DNA from: Streptomyces sp. NBC_01445
GTDB taxonomy: Bacteria > Actinomycetota > Actinomycetes > Streptomycetales > Streptomycetaceae
Assembly (NCBI RefSeq): GCF_035918235.1
Contig: NZ_CP109485.1
Span: 558,001-622,000 of the forward strand
Direction of reading: 5' to 3'
Length of the DNA: 64,000 nucleotides
Of the stretch, positions 43,612-51,843 are shown in pieces. Within the stretch, counting starts at the first letter, position 1. Every line of letters begins with the position of its first letter. The notes beneath the pieces were generated by a model. That model was not told where the DNA came from. It saw only the letters and a program-made list of their open reading frames with translations, and searched no databases. The position numbers and the translations under genes were made by a program.

Positions 43612-43752
43612 GTCGGCGTCGATCCACGCCGGGGCGGCAAGACCGGTCGTGGAACGGTGGACGTCCCCGTGTCCTTCGGCGGCGTCACCTTCACCACGGG
43701 TGACATCCTGCACGCCGACGACGACGAGGGCGTCCTCCTTCCTGGGGCATGA
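43612..43752 (+). pseudogene. RraA-like (HMG/CHA aldolase family) C-terminal remnant
   Basis: The frame reads VGVDPRRGGKTGRGTVDVPV then SFGGVTFTTGDILHADDDEG and VLLPGA before a TGA at 43750. R-x-x-x-P-V-x-F-G-G-x-x-x-x-P-G-D-x-x-x-A-D-D-x-G is the C-terminal signature of RraA-type proteins (4-hydroxy-4-methyl-2-oxoglutarate aldolase family). Only about 46 codons remain and there is no start. Confidence 0.6.
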
Positions 43753-43782
43753 CTGCCTCATTCGTGTCTGGTTCGTACGTGT

Positions 43783-44100
43783 CTACAGCGCGCCCTTCTC
43801 AGCGTCTCCCGCCAAAAGCGCGTCGAAGACCGTGACATCCGCCGGTCCCTCCAGCGCGTCCTTCAGCGCGCGTCCGATCCCGGCGAGCGCGGCGCCCTTG
43901 CCGTGGGTGTGGAGCGCCTCCTTGGATTGCCACTTCTCGACCATGACGAAGTGGCCCGTGGTGCCGGTCTTTCGGTGCAGGGCCCAGCGGGCGCACCCCG
44001 GCTCCGCGTGCACATCGGCCGCGGCCGCCCGCAGTGTCTTCTCGACGAGTTCCTCCTGACCGGGCTTGGCGATCATGGTGGCGATGACGACGTACGACAT
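43783..44100 (-). CDS. Antibiotic biosynthesis monooxygenase (ABM) domain protein
   Basis: 105 residues. MSYVVIATMIAKPGQEELVE, AEPGCARWALHRKTGTTGHF and VMVEKWQSKEALHTHGKGAA form the ferredoxin-like ABM/YgiN dimeric alpha-beta barrel. Such proteins include cofactor-free quinol monooxygenases and heme-degrading enzymes. ATG 44100 follows AGGAGAAG. It is the last gene in a run with the APH-like kinase (57 bp) and SDR on the same strand, all behind the TTGAA-N12-TTCAA operator at 46214. Confidence 0.88.
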   Translation of the reverse strand: MSYVVIATMIAKPGQEELVEKTLRAAAADVHAEPGCARWALHRKTGTTGHFVMVEKWQSKEALHTHGKGAALAGIGRALKDALEGPADVTVFDALLAGDAEKGAL

Positions 44101-44156
44101 GAGGTGCTTCTCCTGGCGTGATCGATGGGAGGGCGGGGCGGGGGAACTGCGCAGTG

Positions 44157-45254
44157 TCAGAGGCCGTAGTGGGTGGCCAGTGCCCAGGCCTGGTCGACCA
44201 TCTGGTCGATGTAGGCGGTGCTGGGCGGGCCGCCCTCCGCGGCGTTGCGTGGCTCGTCGAGAGCGCGTCGCAGGACGCCCTCGCCGATGACCGCCACCTT
44301 CCACACGGCGAGTACGTGCCAGAAGGCGAGCTCCGGCCCGATGTCACGGCCGCTCGACCGGGCGTAGCTGTCCACGAGTTCGTCGCGTCGGGCGAAGCCG
44401 TCCAGCGCCGTGACGCCGAGGGCGGGGCGGTCGGGCGGGACTTCGCCGGGCTCGGGCCAGTAGGCGAGCAGGGTGCCCAGGTCGGCCATGGGGTCGCCGA
44501 GCGTCGACAGCTCCCAGTCGAGCGCCGCGCGCACGGCGCCGGTGTCCGGCGAGCAGATCACGTTGCGGACGTGCAGGTCGCCGTGGACCAGGACGAGGCT
44601 CTGTCGCTCGGGTACGCGGCGGCGCAGCAGCTCGGTGAGCCGGTGGAGGGCGGGCTGGTCGCGGGTCCGGCTCTGTTCCCACTGCCGGGACCACCGTTTC
44701 AACTGCCGCTCGGCGTACGGCCGGTGGCTCGCGAGGTCGTGCAGGCCCGTCGTCTCCAGGTTCACCGCGTGGATGGCGGCGAGGGTGCGTGTCAGCGACG
44801 TTCCTATGCCTGCCCGTACCCGGGTGGGCAGAGCCTTGGCCACGTCCAGGCCGTCGAGCACGATCCCGTCGACGTGCTCCATCACCAGGTGGTGCACGCC
44901 GTCGTCGTCGCACAGGCCGACCACGGCGGGTACGGGGACCTGGGTGCCGGCGAGGGCCGCCATGATGCGGTGTTCGCGCCCGATGTCGTGGGCGGTGGGC
45001 AGCAGGGGGCCGTGCGGGGGACGGCGCACCACCCAGCAGTGGCCGTCGGCGTCGTCGACGCGGTAGGTGAGGTTGCTCTGGCCGAGGCCGATGCGCCGGA
45101 CGGCGAGCGGCCCGGTGACCTGCTCGCCCCGCTCCCCCAGCCATCGGGCGAGCGCGCCCAGGCCGGTGCCCGTCGGCGCCCCGGCGACGAGGACTTTCGC
45201 CTCGCGCTCGTCCCCCCGATCGGACAGCTCGACCACGCATCCTCCAACGGTCAT
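44157..45254 (-). CDS. APH-family phosphotransferase (ACAD10-like kinase)
   Basis: 365 residues with a protein-kinase-like fold: RRIGLGQSNLTYRVDDADG as the glycine-rich N-lobe, VMEHVDGIVLDG as hinge, HGDLHVRNVI as catalytic loop with the base Asp, and ALDWELSTLGDPMADLG as metal-binding loop. The LDWELSTLGDP wording is typical of the ACAD10/11-type aminoglycoside-phosphotransferase-like kinases that phosphorylate 4-hydroxyacyl-CoAs or work with acyl-CoA dehydrogenases. This fits the surrounding acyl-CoA genes. Between the SDR (94 bp upstream) and ABM genes. Confidence 0.9.
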   Translation of the reverse strand: MTVGGCVVELSDRGDEREAKVLVAGAPTGTGLGALARWLGERGEQVTGPLAVRRIGLGQSNLTYRVDDADGHCWVVRRPPHGPLLPTAHDIGREHRIMAALAGTQVPVPAVVGLCDDDGVHHLVMEHVDGIVLDGLDVAKALPTRVRAGIGTSLTRTLAAIHAVNLETTGLHDLASHRPYAERQLKRWSRQWEQSRTRDQPALHRLTELLRRRVPERQSLVLVHGDLHVRNVICSPDTGAVRAALDWELSTLGDPMADLGTLLAYWPEPGEVPPDRPALGVTALDGFARRDELVDSYARSSGRDIGPELAFWHVLAVWKVAVIGEGVLRRALDEPRNAAEGGPPSTAYIDQMVDQAWALATHYGL

Positions 45255-45347
45255 GTCTCTTACGGTTTCACCGACGGCCGTCCGGCGCGAGGTCCGCCAT
45301 CATCAGGCCTGGGGTGGCAGTGCGCGGCGGCGATGTGCTGCTTCAGG

Positions 45348-46160
45348 TCACTTCACAGACGCCTGATAACGCCGCATGCCGCGGAGCCACCGGTCGTAGT
45401 CGCTGCCCTTGTGGCGGTAGAAATCGAGTACCTGCGGGTGCGGAAGGACGAGGAACCGTTCGTCCCCGACCGCCTCCATCACGCGGTCGGCGACATCGAG
45501 CGGCCGCAGCAGCTCCCCCGAGTCCAACACGGCGCGGGCGGCGGCGCGTTCGACCGGATCGTCCGACCGGGTGCCGGCCATGAGCAGTTCGGTCTCGACA
45601 CCCTGCGGGCACAGGCAGCTCACCCGCACCCCGCTGTCCCCGTACGTCACCGAGAGCCATTCGGCAAAGGCCACCGCGCCGTGCTTGCTGACGGAGTACG
45701 TCGCGGAGCCGATCTGTGTGAGCAGCCCGGCAGCCGACGCCGTACTGAAGAAGTAGCCGGCTCCGCGCTCCATCCAGCGTGGCACCAGCAGCTTCGCGGC
45801 ACGCACGTGGGCCATCACGTTGACGTCGAGCGCGCGGCTCCACTCGTCCTCGCTCGCGTCGAGCCCCGCGCCACCGCCGACACCCGCGTTGGCGAAGTAC
45901 AGGTCGACCGGTCCGAACCGCGACTCGGCCGCGTCGACGATCCGCTCCAGGTCGGCCGTCGACGCGGCATTGCCCGCCACTCCCCCGACCCGCTCGCCGT
46001 GCGAACCGGCGAGCTGCTTGACCGTCGCGTCGAGGCGGCCGGCGTCGAGGTCCGTCAGCAGGACGCCTTGGGCGTCGTGCTCGAGGAGCCGCTGCGCGAT
46101 GGCGGCGCCGATGCCGCCCGCTGCTCCCGTGACGATCGCGACTTTCCCGTTGATCTGCAC
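45348..46160 (-). CDS. SDR-family oxidoreductase
   Basis: 270 residues. VAIVTGAAGGIGAAIAQRLL, ANAGVGGGAGL (an ANAG variant of NNAG), STASAAGLLTQIGSATYSVSK with catalytic Ser, Tyr and Lys, and CPQGVETELL. Cofactor choice is likely NAD(H) from the Asp in LTDLDAGRL. First gene of a run with the APH-like kinase and ABM genes; 54 bp upstream lies the operator/promoter at 46207-46235. Probably oxidises a hydroxylated acyl-CoA or alcohol intermediate; substrate unknown. Confidence 0.88.
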   Translation of the reverse strand: MQINGKVAIVTGAAGGIGAAIAQRLLEHDAQGVLLTDLDAGRLDATVKQLAGSHGERVGGVAGNAASTADLERIVDAAESRFGPVDLYFANAGVGGGAGLDASEDEWSRALDVNVMAHVRAAKLLVPRWMERGAGYFFSTASAAGLLTQIGSATYSVSKHGAVAFAEWLSVTYGDSGVRVSCLCPQGVETELLMAGTRSDDPVERAAARAVLDSGELLRPLDVADRVMEAVGDERFLVLPHPQVLDFYRHKGSDYDRWLRGMRRYQASVK

Positions 46161-46206
46161 GAACTCTCCCGTTCAGTTGCTCGACCGTCTCTCCTGCGGC
46201 CCCTGC

Positions 46207-46235
46207 ACCGTAATTGAATCCGGTGTCACCTTCAA
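46207..46235 (-). promoter_or_regulatory. Promoter with TTGAA-N12-TTCAA operator, site B
   Basis: The dyad ATTGAATCCGG to CACCTTCAAT (TTGAA 46214-46218, TTCAA 46231-46235). On the minus strand the right arm gives -35 TTGAAG (46235-46230), 17 nt, -10 TACGGT (46212-46207). The repressor would cover the -35. It matches site A at 49629-49650 in arms, spacing, internal bases CC-N3-GTCA and distance to the start codon (54 versus 55 bp). Confidence 0.65.
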
Positions 46236-46274
46236 TGCCTCGTCGCGTTGGACCCGACCCGCTCGGAGCGCACG

Positions 46275-47147
46275 TCAGGCCTTCAGACGCGTCGCCGCCC
46301 ACGGCATCAACTCCGCTGCCAGGGACTGGCTCCAGGGCCTCACCAGGTCGCGCAACTCGGCGCAGCCGTCCGGTCCCAGGGCCGTGTAGGGCGCGGCGGC
46401 CAATCGGTCGGTGGCCTCCTCGACCGCCGATCGCCACTCCTCCCCTTCCGCGGTGAAGGCCAGGTCAGAGCCGCCGGCGAGCCACCCCCGCGTACGCAGT
46501 CCCTCCACCGCCTCCGTCCATTCGTCCGGCGACCAGGAGCGCGTCGTCCGAAGGGTCTCGGCCCCCACGGGCCCGGCCGCGGCATGGGTGACCAGCGCCT
46601 CGACGTTGCTGAGCCCGGCGTCCAGGAGCGCCGTCACGTGGCCGTCTCCCCGGAATTCGCGCAGCAGCGTCTGCGCATGCCAGAGCACGAGGTGCGGCTC
46701 GTCGGGCCAGGGCAGCGCGGCGTGCGCGGCGAACAGGGGCCGTCCGTGCAGGTACGGCAGCGCGGCCTCCGCGGCGCGCCTGGACAACTCCGCGGCCCGC
46801 CGAGTCTCCTCCGACGCGAGAACCTCCGCCCCGAGAATCCTGCGAAGCGTCCCGTCGATGCCGGCCAGCCGTGCGGCGAGGAACGCCTCGGGCGGAGCGG
46901 TCCGCCAGGCGGCGGGCAGCGCGGCCCGTACGACCTTCGGGTTGAAGTTGTAGAAGGTGGCGATCACGACTTCCGGTGCGACCGGGCCCAGGGCCGCCGC
47001 GCGGGAGGCGAAGTATCCGGGCCCGCTCTCCACCCCCAGAGCCGCGTAGGCGGCATGTGCCTCGGCCGAGAAGTAGACCGCGCCGTGGTAGGGCTCGACC
47101 GTCTGCCAGGTCCGGCGGGCGTAGGCAGGTGCGTGTGTCGTCGTCAT
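46275..47147 (-). CDS. SCO6745-family protein
   Basis: 290 residues, nearly all helical. The N-terminal YARRTWQTVEPYHGAVYFSA and GVESGPGYFASRAAALGPVA, and the repeated phrase ATFYNFNPKVVRAALPAAWR, are typical of the SCO6745 family of actinobacteria. This family has a winged-helix-like core and sometimes a MarR-type tail (EGLRTRGWLAGGSDLAFTAE), but no defined function. ATG 47147 follows a ribosome-like AGCGACGGGAC. It is 47 bp behind the acyl-CoA ligase gene and likely in the same operon. Confidence 0.8.
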   Translation of the reverse strand: MTTTHAPAYARRTWQTVEPYHGAVYFSAEAHAAYAALGVESGPGYFASRAAALGPVAPEVVIATFYNFNPKVVRAALPAAWRTAPPEAFLAARLAGIDGTLRRILGAEVLASEETRRAAELSRRAAEAALPYLHGRPLFAAHAALPWPDEPHLVLWHAQTLLREFRGDGHVTALLDAGLSNVEALVTHAAAGPVGAETLRTTRSWSPDEWTEAVEGLRTRGWLAGGSDLAFTAEGEEWRSAVEEATDRLAAAPYTALGPDGCAELRDLVRPWSQSLAAELMPWAATRLKA

Positions 47148-47194
47148 GCGTGTGTCCCGTCGCTGGTTCGAGGCGTTCCAGGAAGCGCGGTTGC

Positions 47195-48736
47195 TCAGTC
47201 CGGCAGTATCGTCCGCGGCGCGTCGGCCGTGCTCGTGTCCGCCTTCAGCAGGGCGGGATCGATCGCGCGCTTGAGGATCTTCCCGGTCGCTCCCTTCGGC
47301 AACTCGTCCACGACGGCGACGAGATGGGGCACCTTGTAGGCGGAGAGACGTTCCTTGGCCCATGCGCGCAGTTCGGCCACGCCGAGGCGGGCGCCGGGCC
47401 GTACCGCGATGACGGCAGCGACCTCTTCGCCGTAGAACTCGTCGGGGACTCCTATGACGGCCGCTTCGACGATGTCGGGGTGTTCGTACAGGACGTCCTC
47501 GACCTCGCGCGGGTAGACGTTGTAGCCACCGCGGATGACCAGGTCCTTCTTGCGGTCGACGATGCGCAGGTCTCCGTCGTGGTCCGTGGCGCCGAGGTCT
47601 CCGGTGCGCAGCCACCCGTCGCGCAGGGCCTCGGCGGTGGCATCGGGTCGGTTCCAGTAGCCCTTCATCACAACGGGGCCCTTGATGTGGACCTCGCCGA
47701 CCTGGCCGGGTGGCAGTTCGTGACCGTCGTCGTCCCGTACGGAGATGGCGCAGCCCGGCAGGGCCCGTCCCACGTGTCCCGGCTTCGCCGGCCGGCCCAC
47801 GAGATGGCAGGTCGCGGCGCCGGTGGTCTCCGTCAGGCCGTAGCCCTCGACGATGGTGCAGCCGAACCGCTTCTCGAAGGCGCGCATCACCTCCACCGGC
47901 AGTGAGGCGCCGCCGGAGGACGCGAGGCGCAGACCGGTGAAGTCGGCGCCGGTGTCGTAGGCGGCGCGCAGGATCGCGTTCCACATGGTGGGTACGCCCG
48001 CGATGAAGGTGGGGTGGTCGCGGCGGATCATGGCCAGCATGGTCGACGGGTGGAACCGTTCGAGGAGGGTGAGGCTGCCGCCGGCGCGCATCGTGGTGGC
48101 CATCACGCACGCCTGCCCGAAGACGTGGAACAGGGGCAGGCCGGTCACGGCGCAGTCCTCGGCGGTGATGGCGTGCACGTCGCAGAAGACCGCCGCGCAG
48201 GCATTGAGATTGCCGTGGGTGAGCTGGGCGCCCTTGGGCCGTCCGGTGGTGCCGGAGGTGTAGAGGAGAGCGGCTGTGTCGTCGTCCTCGCTTGGGTGCA
48301 CGTCAGGGATCGAGGGGGTCCCTGTCGGACCCGTTTCGGTGAGACCGGGCTGCAACTCCCAGTATGGGACGGACAGTCCGTCCGCGGCCTGCTCGGGCGC
48401 CGGAGTGATCGCATGCCAGCCCAGGACGAGCGACACGTCCGCGTCGCCCGCTATGAACGCCAACTCCCTTTGTGGGGCCATGGTGTTGGCGGTGACGGCG
48501 ATCGCACCGGCAGCGAGGATCCCGTAGTAGGCGAACGCGAACTCGGGCACGGAAGGCGCGACGAGCAGGACTCTGTCGCCGGGGCGTACGCCGTGCTCGG
48601 CCAGGCGGCCCGCGACGGCGGCGGCGCGCTCACGGAGGCGGCCGTAGGTCCACTCCTCGCCGTCCTCCCCGCGAAGGGCGATGTGGTCGGGTGTCGACGA
48701 GGCGTGATTCCAGACTGGTGCGGCAGCGTTGGCCAT
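47195..48736 (-). CDS. Acyl-CoA synthetase (AMP-forming ligase)
   Basis: 513 residues of the ANL superfamily. AALLYTSGTTGRPKGAQLTH is the phosphate-binding P-loop, VEGYGLTETTGAATC the A5 core, GWLRTGDLGATDHDGDLRI A7, DRKKDLVIRGGYNVYPREVE the A8 hinge, and PKGATGKILKRAI A10 with the catalytic Lys. It should activate a carboxylic acid, likely medium or long chain or an aromatic acid, to its CoA ester. It lies 19 bp after the enoyl-CoA hydratase gene, with which it is co-transcribed from the site A promoter. Confidence 0.93.
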   Translation of the reverse strand: MANAAAPVWNHASSTPDHIALRGEDGEEWTYGRLRERAAAVAGRLAEHGVRPGDRVLLVAPSVPEFAFAYYGILAAGAIAVTANTMAPQRELAFIAGDADVSLVLGWHAITPAPEQAADGLSVPYWELQPGLTETGPTGTPSIPDVHPSEDDDTAALLYTSGTTGRPKGAQLTHGNLNACAAVFCDVHAITAEDCAVTGLPLFHVFGQACVMATTMRAGGSLTLLERFHPSTMLAMIRRDHPTFIAGVPTMWNAILRAAYDTGADFTGLRLASSGGASLPVEVMRAFEKRFGCTIVEGYGLTETTGAATCHLVGRPAKPGHVGRALPGCAISVRDDDGHELPPGQVGEVHIKGPVVMKGYWNRPDATAEALRDGWLRTGDLGATDHDGDLRIVDRKKDLVIRGGYNVYPREVEDVLYEHPDIVEAAVIGVPDEFYGEEVAAVIAVRPGARLGVAELRAWAKERLSAYKVPHLVAVVDELPKGATGKILKRAIDPALLKADTSTADAPRTILPD

Positions 48737-48755
48737 GCGGGGCGACCTTCCGTGC

Positions 48756-49574
48756 TCACTTGGGGTCGAGGGGGCGGAATGCGGGCGCGCGGCCCTCCAG
48801 ATAGCTGGCGACGCCCTCGGCGGCGTCGGGTCGGCGGAAGGCTTCCGGCATGAGTGCGTCCGCCGCGTCGGCGGCCGTGACGAAGTCGGTGTCGAGAGCC
48901 TGGAGCACCTGGTGCTTCATGACGGTCATCGACGCGGGTGAGGACCAGGTGGCCAGTTCGGTGGCGTACTCGACTGCGGCGTCGAGGAGCTGATCCGCGT
49001 CGACGACCCTGTTGACCAGCCCCATTTCGTACGCCTCCGTACCGCGCACCACCCGCCCGGAAAGCAGCAGGTCCATGGCCCGGCTCTGGCCGATGAGGCG
49101 CGGCAGCAGCCAGGCTATGCCGTACTCGGCGATCAGGCCGCGGCGCGCGAACGCCGTCGTGAACTTGGCATCGGGTGTGCTGAAGCGGATGTCGCAGTAA
49201 AGGGCCTCGACGAGGCCGAGCCCGGCGGCGGCCCCGTTGACGGCCGCGATGAGGGGCTTGCGCAGCGTCAGCGGGAACCACCGGGGGCGCTCCCTCTTCG
49301 GCATCGCGCCAGCCATCAACTCCACTGTCGCACCGGCCTGTTGCAAGTCGTCCATGTCGGCTCCCGCACAGAAGCCGCGGCCCGCTCCGGTCAGGACGAT
49401 CGCCCGCACGCCGGGATCCGCCTCGGCTTCGTCGAGCAGAGCGAAGTAGCGTTCTTCCAGCTCGTCGGTCCAGGCGTTGAGACGGTCCGGACGGTTGAGC
49501 GTCAGCACGAGCACGGAACCTCGTCGCTCGGCCAGAACCGTCGTCGACTGGGCTGCTTGGATGCTTCCGGTCAC
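48756..49574 (-). CDS. Enoyl-CoA hydratase/isomerase family protein
   Basis: 272 residues of the crotonase fold. LVLTLNRPDRLNAWTDELEE, IVLTGAGRGFCAGADMDDLQ as first oxyanion-hole segment, KPLIAAVNGAAAGLGLVEAL as the second, and FARRGLIAEYGIAWLLPRLI. The usual catalytic Glu pair is not intact (the GAAAGLGL helix has no Glu; Glu is present in GLIAEYG), so it may be a hydratase of one-Glu type, an isomerase or a hydrolase. GTG 49574 follows GAGGAG. Its promoter carries the site A operator. Confidence 0.88.
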   Translation of the reverse strand: MTGSIQAAQSTTVLAERRGSVLVLTLNRPDRLNAWTDELEERYFALLDEAEADPGVRAIVLTGAGRGFCAGADMDDLQQAGATVELMAGAMPKRERPRWFPLTLRKPLIAAVNGAAAGLGLVEALYCDIRFSTPDAKFTTAFARRGLIAEYGIAWLLPRLIGQSRAMDLLLSGRVVRGTEAYEMGLVNRVVDADQLLDAAVEYATELATWSSPASMTVMKHQVLQALDTDFVTAADAADALMPEAFRRPDAAEGVASYLEGRAPAFRPLDPK

Positions 49575-49621
49575 CGTCGTCGTCTCCTCTTCAGCGGTTC
49601 GCGCCTCTGGGGCCCGCCTCA

Positions 49622-49650
49622 TGTATATTTGAACCCAACGTCAAGTTCAA
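49622..49650 (-). promoter_or_regulatory. Promoter with TTGAA-N12-TTCAA operator, site A
   Basis: On the minus strand -35 TTGAAC (49650-49645), 17 nt, -10 TATACA (49627-49622); predicted start near 49615. The dyad TTGAA (49629-49633)-N12-TTCAA (49646-49650) covers the -35 and spacer. On the other strand it lies 75 bp before the epoxide hydrolase start, so one regulator could control both directions. Confidence 0.7.
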
Positions 49651-49724
49651 CACCTACAACACGCCCCTCACCGGCGTGAGTTCCTTGCGCCGGCCAGCAT
49701 GCGAACGACAGGAGCTCTGGGCAC

Positions 49725-50663
49725 ATGACGACGCATATGCCGATCACCGACTGGGAGCGCGTCGCGGCGCGGGATGTCACGACCAACGGCATCACCCTCC
49801 GCGTCTTCGAACACGGTGAAGGACGGCCGGACAGGCCTCCCGTGGTCCTGTGCCACGGCTTTCCTGAGCTGGCCTTTTCCTGGCGGCATCAGGTTTTCCC
49901 GCTCGCCGAGGCGGGGTACCGCGTCCTGGTTCCCGACATGCGCGGGTACGGCGGCAGCTCACGCCCCGACGATGCCGACGCCTACGACATCCTGACGCTC
50001 TGCGCCGACCTGGCCGGGCTCCTCGACGACGTCGGCGCGGACGACGCCTTCTTCGTCGGGCACGACTGGGGCGCCTCCGTGGTGTGGAACATGGCGTTGC
50101 TCCATCCCGAGCGGGTACGCGCGGTGGCCGGGATGAGCGTGCCGCCGACGCCGCGCGCCCCGGCCCCGCCGCTGCCCATCCTGCGCTCACGCAACGGCGA
50201 CGACTTCTACATCGTGTGGTTCCAGGAGCCGGGCGTCGCCGACCGGGCGCTGAGCCAGAACGTGCGCAGGACCCTCGTCACGAGGGAGATCTACTCGGCC
50301 AAGTGGGCCGCCAAGGCCGATGAGCAGTTGCCTCCTCCGCGATGGATGGGCGACGAGGAACTCACCTACTACGTCAAGACGTTCGAGGAGACCGGCTTCA
50401 CCGGTGGCCTCAACTACTACCGCAACCTCGATCGCAACTGGGCGCTGACCGAGCACCTGGACGGCCGTCTCATCAACCAGCCGTCACTCTTCATCACCGG
50501 GTCGAAGGACCCGGTGGGGAAGTTCATGCCCGCGCACCTCGACCGGATGCTCACCGACCTCCGTGGACACGTCGTCCTGGACGGCGCCGGGCACTGGATC
50601 CAACAGGAGCGAGCGGAGGATGTGAACGCCGCGCTGCTGGAGTTCCTCTCCACCCTCGGCTGA
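49725..50663 (+). CDS. Alpha/beta hydrolase, epoxide hydrolase type
   Basis: 312 residues. HGFPELAFSWRHQ is the HGxP oxyanion motif of epoxide hydrolases, GHDWGASVVW the nucleophile elbow with Asp, GSKDPVGKF the charge-relay acid region and GAGHWIQQERAEDVN the catalytic His. The lid contains TYYVKTFEETGFTGGLNYYR with the Tyr that activates the epoxide. So soluble epoxide hydrolase activity is well supported. Divergent from the enoyl-CoA hydratase operon with a shared operator region, and followed 55 bp later by a TetR gene on the same strand. Confidence 0.92.
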   Translation: MTTHMPITDWERVAARDVTTNGITLRVFEHGEGRPDRPPVVLCHGFPELAFSWRHQVFPLAEAGYRVLVPDMRGYGGSSRPDDADAYDILTLCADLAGLLDDVGADDAFFVGHDWGASVVWNMALLHPERVRAVAGMSVPPTPRAPAPPLPILRSRNGDDFYIVWFQEPGVADRALSQNVRRTLVTREIYSAKWAAKADEQLPPPRWMGDEELTYYVKTFEETGFTGGLNYYRNLDRNWALTEHLDGRLINQPSLFITGSKDPVGKFMPAHLDRMLTDLRGHVVLDGAGHWIQQERAEDVNAALLEFLSTLG

Positions 50664-50718
50664 TAATATCCGCCGCTACCGGTGATGTACGTGATCGATC
50701 AAGAGTGGATGGACCCCA

Positions 50719-51375
50719 GTGGCTGCCCAGGCCCCGGCCGCAGACGGCGGCCAGAAACAACCGATCACGCCCCGCAGCCCGCGCGGTGTCCGGACACGTA
50801 ACGCGCTGATCACCGCCGCCCGAGAGGTCTTCGAACGCGACGGATATCTGGATGCCCGGATCACGGACATCTCCAAGGCCGCGCATGTCGCCTCCGGGTC
50901 CTTCTACACGTACTTCAACAGCAAGGAAGAGATCTTCCAGGCGCTCGTCGCGCAGGTGCAGGAGGAGATGCTCCACCCGCACCTGCGCGAGCGCACCGGG
51001 ATCACCGACACCCGGCAGCTCATCGACGCGTCGAACCGTGAGTACTTGCGCGCGTACAAGAAGAACGCGCGCCTGATGGCACTGTTCGAGCAAGTGGCCC
51101 AGGTCGACGAGAAGTTCATGGCGCTGCGTATCGAGCGCGGCAACGCGTTCGCGCGCCGCAACGCCAAGCTGATCCAGACACTGCAGGAGAACGGCGAAGC
51201 CGACACGAGCCTGGATCCGCTGGTCACGGCGCACGCTCTGTCCGTGATGGTGAGCCGCATGGCCTACATGGTGTTCGTGCTGGGCCAGCGCATTCCCTTC
51301 GAGCGGCTCGTCACGACACTCAACAAGATCTGGGAGAACGGCCTCCAGCTCACGGCCTCCGAGCCGGAGCGCTGA
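50719..51375 (+). CDS. TetR-family regulator, candidate repressor of the acyl-CoA cluster
   Basis: 218 residues. After an unstructured leader comes the HTH (ALITAAREVFERDGYLDARI, TDISKAAHVASGSFYTYFNS). The ligand domain (NREYLRAYKKNARLMALFEQ, MVSRMAYMVFVLGQRIPFER) resembles TetR proteins of fatty acid or sterol catabolism, such as the KstR-like group. GTG 50719 is used. Upstream TGATCGATCA (50692-50701) is a short palindrome. Being encoded beside the epoxide hydrolase, it is the best candidate to bind the TTGAA-N12-TTCAA sites at 46214 and 49629. Confidence 0.9.
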   Translation: MAAQAPAADGGQKQPITPRSPRGVRTRNALITAAREVFERDGYLDARITDISKAAHVASGSFYTYFNSKEEIFQALVAQVQEEMLHPHLRERTGITDTRQLIDASNREYLRAYKKNARLMALFEQVAQVDEKFMALRIERGNAFARRNAKLIQTLQENGEADTSLDPLVTAHALSVMVSRMAYMVFVLGQRIPFERLVTTLNKIWENGLQLTASEPER

Positions 51376-51432
51376 CCGCTCAGGGCCGGGCCGCGAGCGC
51401 CCGGCCCGGCGGCGGCGCTTCGACGGTGACCA

Positions 51433-51831
51433 TCAGGCCAGAAGGCGCATCGGAGCCTGGGCTGTGTCGTCGGGATCGCCCTCCGCGGCGAAGTGTCCTA
51501 CCCCGGGCACGGTGACCTGGGTGGCGCCGGGAACTGCCGCGGCGAGGCGCGTGCCGGTGGCGGGATCGACCCCCTGGTCCTGGTCGCCTCAGAGCACGAG
51601 GGTCGGGGCGGTGATCTCGCCCAGGCGTTCCATCACTTCGCGGGTGTCCTCGAAGCTGACGGCCGTGACCTGGTCCATCCAGCGCTGCTGCCCATCGGGG
51701 CCGGCCCAGGGCTCGGGGTAGGCGTTCGCCGTTGAAGGGCAGCGGTCTCGGACCGCGGGGCCCAAGCGCTGACCGGGCAGGCCCTCAGTCCCGGCTAATG
51801 GTGGGTTGATCGAGGCCTGCCGGCCACACAC
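51433..51831 (-). pseudogene. Alpha/beta hydrolase C-terminal remnant with in-frame TGA
   Basis: Upstream of the stop the frame reads EVMERLGEITAPTLVL; then TGA at 51591-51589; then, in the same frame, GDQDQGVDPATGTRLAAAVP and VTVPGVGHFAAEGDPDDTAQ up to TGA at 51433. TLVLxGDQDxxVDPATG is the acid-residue strand and VGHF the His loop of alpha/beta hydrolases; x is normally Ser, so one substitution (TCA to TGA) explains the stop. The N-terminal core with the nucleophile is missing too. Confidence 0.8.
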
Positions 51832-51843
51832 AGGAAAAGCGGG

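Noticed and set aside
51589..51591. In-frame TGA as a selenocysteine codon
   Set aside because: The position is normally Ser, the N-terminal half of the enzyme is missing, and no stem-loop of SECIS type is evident after it.
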